Part shown: positions 16,594-23,062 of the stretch, one piece after another
How the letters are laid out: the number at the start of each line of letters is the position of its first letter
How positions within the stretch are numbered: the stretch's first letter is position 1
Assembly (NCBI RefSeq): GCF_017307495.1
Contig: NZ_JAFKHE010000015.1
Location: 186,001 to 250,000, forward strand
Direction of reading: 5' to 3'
Source: Devosia sp.
GTDB taxonomy: Bacteria; Pseudomonadota; Alphaproteobacteria; Rhizobiales; Devosiaceae
Length of the DNA: 64,000 nt
Program-made: the position numbers and the translations under genes
The notes under the pieces: generated by a model
Seen by the model: the letters and a program-made list of their open reading frames with translations, nothing else
Told to the model about the DNA's origin: nothing
Databases searched by the model: none

Positions 16594-16952
16594 TCCAGCG
16601 GGCGGCGCGCCTCGTTGAGCGCCGCCTCGCATGCCGCCACGAGTGCGGAGGCGACAAAGGGCTTCTCCAGGGGGACAGTGCCCGTGAACAGCGACTGTAT
16701 CTGCCGGTCGGCTGACGTCACCACCACGCCGACGCCTTGCTCGCGCAGCTGCGCGACAAAGGCCACCACCCCGGGGTCGCCGAGCCGGGCCTCGATCACC
16801 GCCAGGTCGATCTGGTCGAGTATCGGTTGCGCCGCCTCTTCGACATTGGCCGCGATGACGACCCTTGCCGCGCCTTCGGCAAGCAGGGAATACTCGATAT
16901 CGGTGGCGATGAGGTATTCCTGCTCAACGACAAGTACGGTGCGACCCCGCAT
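16584..16952 (-). CDS. Degenerate single-domain response regulator receiver
   Basis: 122 residues with only a receiver fold. The conserved acidic pair is Glu10-Gln11 instead of Glu-Asp, and the phospho-acceptor position, aligned with Asp191 of PhyR, is Glu54 (LAVIEARLG). Thr79 and Lys97 are kept. A Glu at the acceptor site cannot be phosphorylated normally and can mimic the phosphorylated state, so this is likely a pseudo-receiver. It is convergent with ecfG and overlaps its end. Role in the stress circuit (for example binding the kinase or another partner) is inference; no effector domain is present. Confidence 0.85.
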   Translation of the reverse strand: MRGRTVLVVEQEYLIATDIEYSLLAEGAARVVIAANVEEAAQPILDQIDLAVIEARLGDPGVVAFVAQLREQGVGVVVTSADRQIQSLFTGTVPLEKPFVASALVAACEAALNEARRPLDQV

Positions 16953-17098
16953 ATGGTAACCTTCGCGACGCTCGAAAATGGGGCGCCATACTCGATGGCG
17001 GGCGGAGTGCGGTCATTTAACAATGACACCCTTTCTGTTCGCTTCGCGATGACACCACTGTTGTATTCCCGTCGTGCCTGCGTCTCGCTGGAGGGCCA

Positions 17099-17860
17099 AT
17101 GGAGGGCGCCCGCATGATCCCCGTGACCACCGCGGTGCGCCGCGTCCCATGCGAGGCGTGCCCGCTACGCGCCAATCGCTATTTCCGGGATTTCACGGCC
17201 GAGGAACTGAAGTTCGTCAGCACCTTCAAGCGCGGCGAACTGGTGGCGGACGCCGGCTCGATGATCCTGGCCGAGGGAACGCACAGTGCGCAGCTGTTCA
17301 CCCTGCTGTCGGGCTGGGCGTTCCGCTATAAGACGCTGGAGGACGGGCGGCGCCAGATCCTGAATTTCCTGCTCCCCGGCGATCTCGTGGGCCTGCAGGG
17401 CTCGATCATCGGCGAGATGGAGCATTCGGTGGAGTCGCTCTCGCCGGTGGTGCTTTGCGTGTTCCAGCGCGACAGCCTCGCGACCCTGTTCGAGGGTTAC
17501 CCGTCACTGGCATTCGACGTGACCTGGATGGCGTCGCGCGAGGAACGCATGCTGGACGAGAACCTGCTCAGCCTCGGGCGCCGCAACGCCATGGAACGGG
17601 CGGCCTATCTCATCGCCTTCCTGTACCAGCGGGCCGAAAAGGCGGGCATGACCAGGAAGCCGGTCATTCCGATCACCCAGCAGCACGTCGCCGATACGCT
17701 GGGCCTGTCGATCGTTCACACCAACAAGACGCTCCGGAAACTGGCGGCGCGCCAGCTTATCCGCTGGCAGGGACGGTCCTGCGAAGTGCTCGATCCGGCC
17801 GGGCTTGCCGAAATCGCCGGGTGGGACGGCCTGGGGGAAAACCGGCGGCCACTGATCTGA
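17099..17860 (+). CDS. Crp/Fnr family transcriptional regulator
   Basis: 253 residues: cyclic-nucleotide-binding-type effector domain (about 30-150) and winged helix-turn-helix (about 180-235, ITQQHVADTLGLSIVHTNKTLRKL). A CEAC motif at 18-21 lies before the effector domain, but the set of cysteines for an Fnr iron-sulfur cluster is absent. GGAGGG precedes the ATG; a second in-frame ATG at 17114 also has a well-spaced GGAGGG. The effector-site residues are not clearly those for cAMP. It lies between the receiver and the kinase genes in the stress island, and its targets are unknown. Confidence 0.88.
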   Translation: MEGARMIPVTTAVRRVPCEACPLRANRYFRDFTAEELKFVSTFKRGELVADAGSMILAEGTHSAQLFTLLSGWAFRYKTLEDGRRQILNFLLPGDLVGLQGSIIGEMEHSVESLSPVVLCVFQRDSLATLFEGYPSLAFDVTWMASREERMLDENLLSLGRRNAMERAAYLIAFLYQRAEKAGMTRKPVIPITQQHVADTLGLSIVHTNKTLRKLAARQLIRWQGRSCEVLDPAGLAEIAGWDGLGENRRPLI

Positions 17861-17942
17861 GCCGCACTGTCGCCATCCATGCTCACTACACACGCAGGTA
17901 TCGAACCGATCGTGACGATGAACGGGCAAGGGCGGTGCCTGG

Positions 17943-19349
17943 ATGAGCCATGTTGACAGCCGGACGATGAGCCTCGGCCTGCCACATCGCCGCCGCGTCG
18001 GCGTGCGGCGGCTCGCGATCCTGGTCTCGCTGGGGTTGATGCTGCTGGCCGTGGTGGCCTCGCTCTTCCTCGTTCGCACCGTGGACAGCCAGCTTGCCGA
18101 TATCGCCAATACCTACGAGATCCGCCGCCAGGCGCGCGAACTCATGCTGGCCATCGTCGATGCCGAGACCGGCCAGCGCGGCTACCTGCTGACGCGCGAC
18201 GAGGCCTATCTCACGCCCTACAACGCTGCCGTCGCCAACATGAGCGGAACCTACGATCAGTTGAGCGTCCTGCTCAGGGACAGCCCGACCCAGGCCGAGC
18301 GGCTGGCGGCGATCGCCCCCGATATCGAGGCCAAGCGCGCCGAGATGGCCCATACCATCGAGCTGATGAGCGCGGGCCAGGTTCCCGAGGCGCTGGCGCT
18401 GCTGCGGTCGGATGCCGGTCGCGAACTCATGGACCGCATACGTACCCATCTGCGCGCCCTGATCGCGGAAGAGGACGATCGCCTGGTCGAGCGAAACGCC
18501 GCGGTGGCGATCTACCGCCAGTCGCTGGTGGCGACGACGCTTGCGGCGCTTATCGCGGCGGCCGCGCTCGCCTATGCGCTGCTCTCGCGCTCGCAGCGCC
18601 GGGTCGACGCGCTGGCCGAGCAGCAGTCGGCGCTGCGCACCCAGAACGAGGAGCTCGAGGCGCGGGTGCGGGCGCGCACTGCCGAAGTGGAGGAGGCGCG
18701 CGCCCGCTCGGAGCGCGAGCGCGAGCGGGTCGAGGCGCTGCTGCAGGACACCAATCACCGTATCGGCAATTCGCTGGCGACGGTGTCCTCCCTGCTCGGC
18801 CTGCAACTGGCGCGCTCCAGTTCCGACGAGGTACGCAACGCGCTCGAGGCGGCCCAGGCCCGCGTCCAGGCCATTGCCTCCGGCCATCGCCGCCTGCGGC
18901 TGGGCGCGGACCTCGAGACCACCAACGCCGCCGAGTTTCTCGATGACGTGACCGAGGACCTGGCGCAGGGCGTCCCGCCCGGCTCGAGCGTCAGCTTCGT
19001 GCGCGACTTCGAGCCGCTGACCATCCCGGCGCGGGATGCGACCACGATCGGCATCGTGGTCAGCGAACTGGCCACCAATGCCTGCAAGCACGCGTTCGGC
19101 GCCGACGGCAAGGGCACCATCTGGGTGCGTTTCGGCAGGGGCGCGAACGGTGTGGTCACGCTGGCGGTGGAGGATGACGGCCAGGGCATGCAGGAGACCG
19201 GCAACGGCCGTTCGGGACTGGGCGCGCTGATCGTCCGGCAGGTGGCCAACCAGTTCGGCGGCGCCGAGCCGCGCTACGCGCCGCGTCCGGGCGGCGGGAC
19301 CTCGGTCACCGTGGAACTGCCGAAACTCGAGGTGCGCAATGGGTCGTAG
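17943..19349 (+). CDS. CHASE3 domain sensor histidine kinase, HisKA_2/HWE type
   Basis: 468 residues. A membrane segment at about 24-44, a periplasmic CHASE3 domain (about 45-190, DAETGQRGYLLT at 73-84), a second membrane segment at 195-214, then a coiled coil (about 220-268), the HisKA_2 dimerisation helix with phospho-acceptor His272 (DTNHRIGNSLATVSSLLGLQ) and an HATPase domain with N box (SELATNACKHAFG) and G box (DDGQGM). Kinases of this type feed phosphate to PhyR in Hyphomicrobiales, and its position in the phyR-ecfG island supports that. Signal sensed is unknown. The next gene starts 24 bases later. Confidence 0.92.
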   Translation: MSHVDSRTMSLGLPHRRRVGVRRLAILVSLGLMLLAVVASLFLVRTVDSQLADIANTYEIRRQARELMLAIVDAETGQRGYLLTRDEAYLTPYNAAVANMSGTYDQLSVLLRDSPTQAERLAAIAPDIEAKRAEMAHTIELMSAGQVPEALALLRSDAGRELMDRIRTHLRALIAEEDDRLVERNAAVAIYRQSLVATTLAALIAAAALAYALLSRSQRRVDALAEQQSALRTQNEELEARVRARTAEVEEARARSERERERVEALLQDTNHRIGNSLATVSSLLGLQLARSSSDEVRNALEAAQARVQAIASGHRRLRLGADLETTNAAEFLDDVTEDLAQGVPPGSSVSFVRDFEPLTIPARDATTIGIVVSELATNACKHAFGADGKGTIWVRFGRGANGVVTLAVEDDGQGMQETGNGRSGLGALIVRQVANQFGGAEPRYAPRPGGGTSVTVELPKLEVRNGS

Positions 19350-19373
19350 CGGGCAGGCCATCGGGGGGCGGGC

Positions 19374-20315
19374 ATGCATTTCATCGGCGTGCTGAACAAG
19401 GACGGCGGCACCTTCCGCACCATGGACATGGCCGCCTTCGCCACCAGCGCCGAGCGGGTGTTCGCCGAGCACGGCAACTCGCTCGAGTGCCGCGTCGTCG
19501 CGGGTGCGGACCTCGCAGCAGAGCTCGAGCGGGCGGCGAGCGACCCGTCGTCCGATGCGCTGCTGGCGGGCGGCGGGGACGGCACGATCTCGGCCGCTGC
19601 CGGCATCTGCTTTTCGCACCGGATGGCGCTGGCGGTGCTGCCGGCGGGGACCATGAACCTGTTCGCCCGCTCGCTCGGGGTGCCGCTGCAGCTCGATGCG
19701 GCGGTCGCGGCCCTCGCGCAGGGGCAGGTCGGCACCGTCGACATCGCCACGGCCAACGGGCGCCCGTTCGTGCACCAGTTCTCGGTCGGCATGCATTCAC
19801 GCCTCGTGAGCATCCGCAATGGCCTCGCCTATGCCGGGCGCTGGGGCAAGATGCTGGCCAGCCTCTGGGCGGTCGCGCCTGCGCTGTCCCGGCCGCTGGT
19901 GTTCACGGCGGAGATCACGACGCGGAGCGGGACGGAGCGGCGCAAGGCAACGGCGCTTGCCGTCTCGAACAACCTGCTGGACGAGGGGCACGTGCCCTAC
20001 GCCGAAGTCGTGGACCGCGGCGTGCTCGGCGTCTACGTCGTCGCACCGATGCCGGCACACGAACTGGCGCGCCTCGCCGTCGCGCTGGCCTTCGGCCGGT
20101 GGAAGGCGCATCCGCTGGTTTCCGAGAAGGAGGTCGAGCAGGTGGCCCTCAGCTTTCCGCACCGCAAGGCTTCGGCGAAAGCCGTGATCGACGGCGAACT
20201 GGTACCGCTCGACCGCCACGTCGAGCTGCGGATCCATGCCGGCGGCCTCAAGGTGATCCTGCCCGCTGCCGCCGCGCCTGCGTCATCGGCCAACCCGGCG
20301 ACCGAGCTGGCATAA
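19374..20315 (+). CDS. Diacylglycerol kinase-family lipid kinase
   Basis: 313 residues. The catalytic GGGDGT lies at 66-71, followed by LPAGTMNLFARSLGVP, a nucleotide-binding signature of the DAGK catalytic domain, and the C-terminal beta domain ends DGELVPLDRHVELRIHAGGLKV (key residues DGE). Such proteins phosphorylate lipids such as diacylglycerol or related membrane lipids in the cytoplasm or at the membrane face. It follows the histidine kinase by 24 bases and may be co-transcribed with it, linking stress signalling to membrane lipid changes, which is inference. Which lipid is used cannot be told. Confidence 0.88.
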   Translation: MHFIGVLNKDGGTFRTMDMAAFATSAERVFAEHGNSLECRVVAGADLAAELERAASDPSSDALLAGGGDGTISAAAGICFSHRMALAVLPAGTMNLFARSLGVPLQLDAAVAALAQGQVGTVDIATANGRPFVHQFSVGMHSRLVSIRNGLAYAGRWGKMLASLWAVAPALSRPLVFTAEITTRSGTERRKATALAVSNNLLDEGHVPYAEVVDRGVLGVYVVAPMPAHELARLAVALAFGRWKAHPLVSEKEVEQVALSFPHRKASAKAVIDGELVPLDRHVELRIHAGGLKVILPAAAAPASSANPATELA

Positions 20316-20318
20316 CAA

Positions 20319-20351
20319 AGTCCCGCCGCGGGGGAGGGCCGGGGCGGGACT
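20319..20351. terminator. Candidate two-way terminator hairpin
   Basis: AGTCCCGCC and GGCGGGACT arms separated by about 15 bases between convergent genes at 20315 and 20373. No long T run follows, so its strength is uncertain. Confidence 0.5.
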
Positions 20352-20372
20352 CGATGCTGCGATGTGCGCTGA

Positions 20373-20606
20373 CTAGAGGCTCGCCGCCCCTGCCTCGACC
20401 GGCTGCTGGCCGAGCCGGCGCAGGGCGTTCTCGATGGTCTTGAGGTCTTCGCCGTCGTCGCCATCGACCGGGGTCATGCCCTCGGTGGCGCTGCGCTCCT
20501 TGGACAGGGAGTCGGCTTCCAGCTGGCGCAGCATGGTGATCTTCTCGCCTTCCGGGATGTGCTCGTCGGTCAGGATGGTCACGATCTTGCGCTTGATGTG
20601 GGTCAT
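20373..20606 (-). CDS. Hypothetical stress-induced small protein
   Basis: A 77-residue cytoplasmic protein, charged and without membrane segments, that I cannot assign to a named family. It begins MTHIKRKIVTILTDEHIPEG and ends with an acidic stretch (DGDDGEDLKT) and a helical tail. I chose ATG 20606 because AGGAGTGCGAGCC precedes it; the frame is open another 35 codons upstream with no ribosome binding site. An EcfG-type promoter (GGAAC-N16-CGTT) ends 64 bases before the ATG, so it is likely part of the general stress regulon. Confidence 0.75.
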   Translation of the reverse strand: MTHIKRKIVTILTDEHIPEGEKITMLRQLEADSLSKERSATEGMTPVDGDDGEDLKTIENALRRLGQQPVEAGAASL

Positions 20607-20669
20607 GGCTCGCACTCCTGCGTGCTTGGGTCCTTGGCATGCCGCGCCAGGTGGTGCGGTGCGGTGGGT

Positions 20670-20694
20670 AACGCCGGCCCGGACGGCCGGTTCC
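20670..20694 (-). promoter_or_regulatory. EcfG-type promoter for the 77-residue stress gene
   Basis: On the minus strand GGAAC-N16-CGTT, exact in both boxes, with a spacer one base shorter than at csbD and phyR. It lies 64 bases before the ATG at 20606. Confidence 0.75.
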
Positions 20695-20700
20695 CTCACA

Positions 20701-21156
20701 TCATTCCGCATCGGCCTCGTCGCTGCGCTGGCCGGTCGGCTTGGCCAGCAGGTAGGCGGCCGCCAAGGCGCCGCCGACGGGGATGCCGATCTTCCTCATG
20801 AGGTCGGATCGGAGCAGCAGGGGCAGGGCGGTCAGCGCCGCGGTGGTGACCAGCGCCGTCTTTTCCGCCGCGTTCCGGCGTTCCGTCGCCCGGCGGCGGG
20901 CGATCCCGTCCGCGATCGCAATGGCGGCCCAGATGACGATCGCGATGACGATGGCGCCGGCGGCAATCGCCAGCGGCGCGATGATCGGCCCCCACAGCAA
21001 GGCGAACCAGGCGTGCAGGGCGACGAGCAGGAAGGCGATGCCGATCAACGCGAAGAACGCCATGGCCGACCAGGCTATGGCGTTGCGCTTGATGTGCTCG
21101 AGCAGTTCGTCGACCTCGATGCCGAGGACCGACGCAGCCAGGGCGAGCAGGTGCAT
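20701..21156 (-). CDS. Phage holin-like family membrane protein
   Basis: 151 residues. Two strong hydrophobic segments in the first half (about 28-50 and 55-82, LIGIAFLLVALHAWFALLW and APLAIAAGAIVIAIVIW), a basic, helical stretch and a weaker hydrophobic segment near 110-140. The layout resembles the YqjE/Holin_X family of Proteobacteria that pairs with ElaB/YqjD/DUF883 proteins; here the DUF883-like gene is three bases upstream. The family is inner-membrane and unrelated to phage lysis in this setting. Transcribed from the EcfG promoter at 21571-21595. Confidence 0.7.
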   Translation of the reverse strand: MHLLALAASVLGIEVDELLEHIKRNAIAWSAMAFFALIGIAFLLVALHAWFALLWGPIIAPLAIAAGAIVIAIVIWAAIAIADGIARRRATERRNAAEKTALVTTAALTALPLLLRSDLMRKIGIPVGGALAAAYLLAKPTGQRSDEADAE

Positions 21157-21159
21157 GGA

Positions 21160-21540
21160 TTACCTCGAGATCACCGCCAGCAGGAACCCGAGTGCGATGG
21201 CGCCGGCCACGGCGGTCAGCGGCTTCTCGCGAATGGTGTCCTTGATCTGCTTTTCGAGCTGGCCGAACTCGTCCTGCGCATCGCCGACGGCCTGCTGGCC
21301 GACCTTGGCGAGATGGCGGGCCTCGCGCTTGGCGACGCTCTGGGCCTCGTTCACCTTGTCCTCGGCGAGCCCGGTCAGCGTGCTGGCGATCGCCTTGAGA
21401 TCGGCCTGCAATTGCTGGACCTGCGCCGACAGGTCGTCGTCCCGTTGCGGTGCGCGGGCGGTGCTGCGGCGCGCGCCGTTGGCAGCGCGTCGCGTCGGGG
21501 TAGCGGATCGGTTGGGAGCCATGTCGGTCGTCGCAGCCAT
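21160..21540 (-). CDS. DUF883/ElaB/YqjD-like membrane-anchored protein
   Basis: 126 residues. A basic, Ala/Arg/Thr-rich N-terminus (about 1-40), a long amphipathic helix (about 45-100, DDDLSAQVQQLQADLKAIAS and onwards) and a single C-terminal membrane segment (TAVAGAIALGFLLAVISR). This layout fits the DUF883/YqjD/ElaB family, whose E. coli members are membrane-tethered and bind ribosomes in stationary phase. ATG 21540 follows AAGGAGTACACAG; the next gene starts three bases after its stop. An exact EcfG promoter lies 31 bases upstream. Confidence 0.78.
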   Translation of the reverse strand: MAATTDMAPNRSATPTRRAANGARRSTARAPQRDDDLSAQVQQLQADLKAIASTLTGLAEDKVNEAQSVAKREARHLAKVGQQAVGDAQDEFGQLEKQIKDTIREKPLTAVAGAIALGFLLAVISR

Positions 21541-21570
21541 CTGTGTACTCCTTGCATAAGCTTGCGGCTT

Positions 21571-21595
21571 AACGCTCTGCGGGGGCGGCGGTTCC
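21571..21595 (-). promoter_or_regulatory. EcfG-type promoter for the DUF883-like operon
   Basis: On the minus strand GGAAC-N16-CGTT, exact in both boxes, ending 31 bases before the ATG at 21540. Confidence 0.78.
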
Positions 21596-21714
21596 AGTCT
21601 GGCCCCGGCGCGGCCCGCATTTTTGCGGCAGATCAAATGAGTGCACCCCGGCTCGGGCGCGAGCCGGGGTGCCAGGCGAACCGAAAGGGGGCGACCTCGG
21701 CTCGCTTGGGCTCG

Positions 21715-21873
21715 TCAGAATACGCGCATCAACACGAGGATGATGACGATGACGAGCACGACGCCAAGAATACCGGAGGGATAGGCTCCCCAGGAGCGGG
21801 AGTAGGGCCAGGCCGGTATGGCGCCGATCAGCAGCAGGATCAGCAGGATGATGATGATCGTGCTCAATGTCAT
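21715..21873 (-). CDS. DUF3309-family small membrane protein
   Basis: 52 residues that begin MTLSTIIIILLILLLIGAIP and continue AWPYSRSWGAYPSGILGVVLV, the DUF3309 pattern: helix, a WPYSRSWGYxPSG loop, and a second helix. The family is small, membrane-bound and without known function. AGGAG precedes the ATG. It starts 11 bases after the stop of the small membrane gene at 21885-22052, so both are probably read from the EcfG promoter at 22126-22150. Confidence 0.85.
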   Translation of the reverse strand: MTLSTIIIILLILLLIGAIPAWPYSRSWGAYPSGILGVVLVIVIILVLMRVF

Positions 21874-21884
21874 GGTACGTGCTC

Positions 21885-22052
21885 CTACAGGATGGCGAGC
21901 AGGAGCGTAGCGGCGACCGCGAGGATGCCGACGGCCGCACTCATCGCCGCTATCACCGCGCCGTAGTGGGTCCGTCCGTCATAACCCTCCGGTACCCAGG
22001 CAAGGGCCGCACGGCTTGCGTGTTCAAGATTTGCGATCTCGATGGTGCTCAT
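21885..22052 (-). CDS. Hypothetical small membrane protein
   Basis: 55 residues: a polar N-terminus of about 30 residues (MSTIEIANLEHASRAALAWV and GYDGRTHYG) and one C-terminal membrane segment (AVIAAMSAAVGILAVAATLLLAIL, hydrophobic positions 32-55). I recognise no family. The ribosome binding site is weak (GGGAACTTGGCG). The exact EcfG promoter 74 bases upstream and the tight spacing to the DUF3309 gene support expression as part of the stress regulon. Confidence 0.65.
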   Translation of the reverse strand: MSTIEIANLEHASRAALAWVPEGYDGRTHYGAVIAAMSAAVGILAVAATLLLAIL

Positions 22053-22125
22053 CGCCAAGTTCCCGTCGTGTGGTTCTGGCCCCGGGGGACCGGTCGGACA
22101 CGCCGCAGGCGCGTCTGGCCAGCAC

Positions 22126-22150
22126 AACGGCGGCTGCCACACTTGGTTCC
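22126..22150 (-). promoter_or_regulatory. EcfG-type promoter for two small membrane-protein genes
   Basis: On the minus strand GGAAC-N16-CGTT, exact in both boxes, 74 bases before the ATG at 22052. Confidence 0.78.
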
Positions 22151-22171
22151 AGAGCGCTGAAGTGTTTCGCC

Positions 22172-23050
22172 TTATTCGACGCGCACGACGTCGACCGACT
22201 GCTTGGCGGAATGCTCGCCGCTGGTGCGCAGCACACCCACGATGGGCGAGATGTCGGAGTAGTCGCGGCCGTGGCCGATGGTGATGTGGTCGGGCCCGGC
22301 GAGCATGGCGTTGGTGGGGTCGAACTCGATCCAGCCGGCGTGCTGGCCGCACCAGACGCGCACCCAGGCATGCATGGCGTCGGCCCCCTCGAGGCGCGGC
22401 TTGCCCTTGGGCGGGATGGTGCGCAGGAAGCCCGAGACGTAGCCGGCAGGGATGCCGACGCCGCGCAGGCCGGCGATCATGACATGGGCGAAGTCCTGGC
22501 ATACCCCGCGCTTCAGGGCGAAGGCCTCTGAGGGGCCGGTATCGACCTTCGTCGCCTCGCGATCGTAGCGGAACTCGCGGTGGATGCGCAGGCAGAGATC
22601 GAGCGCCGCCGCCTGCACGGAGGGCGAGCTTGCCACCGAGTCACGGGCATAGGCGGCAATCGCCGGATCGAGCGGCACGCGCGGCGAGGCGGCAAGGAAA
22701 TGCTGCGGCGAACTGGCGGCCACCGACCACAGCCTGCTCAGTTCTTCCCGCAGCCCGGTCAGCGTCGGCGACAGGTCCGCAGGACTGGGCGGATCCTCGA
22801 CCTGCACGCGGGCGGAGAGCCTGACGTCGAGATGATCGTGATAGCCGGAATAGGCGATGGTGGTGACGAGGTTGCCGAAGAAGTCGGTGAAGCTCGTCTC
22901 CTGCTCGGGGCGCGGCTCGAACGAGAGCGATGCGGCGATGACGCGCTGCACCTGCGGAATCGAGATCGGACTGACCCGCACCAGGTGCCGGTCGCCATGT
23001 ACCGCGGCGTCGTAGTCGTAGTGCAGTTCGAGCCGGACGTCGTAGAGCAC
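22172..23050 (-). CDS. Transglutaminase family protein
   Basis: 292 residues. An N-terminal beta-rich domain (about 1-120) is followed by a transglutaminase-like fold with catalytic Cys184 (RGVCQDFAHVM), His227 (AMHAWV) and Asp244 (FDPTN). It begins at a GTG with GGGAGG seven bases upstream; there is no signal peptide. The gene is 12 bases downstream of the ATP-grasp/alpha-E gene. Such transglutaminases act with ATP-grasp and alpha-E proteins in bacterial peptide-modification gene sets; they may cut or join peptides made by the ligase. The substrate is unknown. Confidence 0.9.
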   Translation of the reverse strand: MLYDVRLELHYDYDAAVHGDRHLVRVSPISIPQVQRVIAASLSFEPRPEQETSFTDFFGNLVTTIAYSGYHDHLDVRLSARVQVEDPPSPADLSPTLTGLREELSRLWSVAASSPQHFLAASPRVPLDPAIAAYARDSVASSPSVQAAALDLCLRIHREFRYDREATKVDTGPSEAFALKRGVCQDFAHVMIAGLRGVGIPAGYVSGFLRTIPPKGKPRLEGADAMHAWVRVWCGQHAGWIEFDPTNAMLAGPDHITIGHGRDYSDISPIVGVLRTSGEHSAKQSVDVVRVE

Positions 23051-23062
23051 GGCTCGCCTCCC

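Noticed and set aside
17886..19796. A 636-codon minus-strand frame opposite the histidine kinase and lipid kinase genes.
   Set aside because: Same GC-skew artefact; the plus strand encodes clear CHASE3, HisKA_2 and DAGK motifs.
20701..21156. Holin-like gene as evidence of a prophage.
   Set aside because: No other phage genes or integrase are nearby; the pairing with a DUF883-like gene and the EcfG promoter fit a stress membrane protein.
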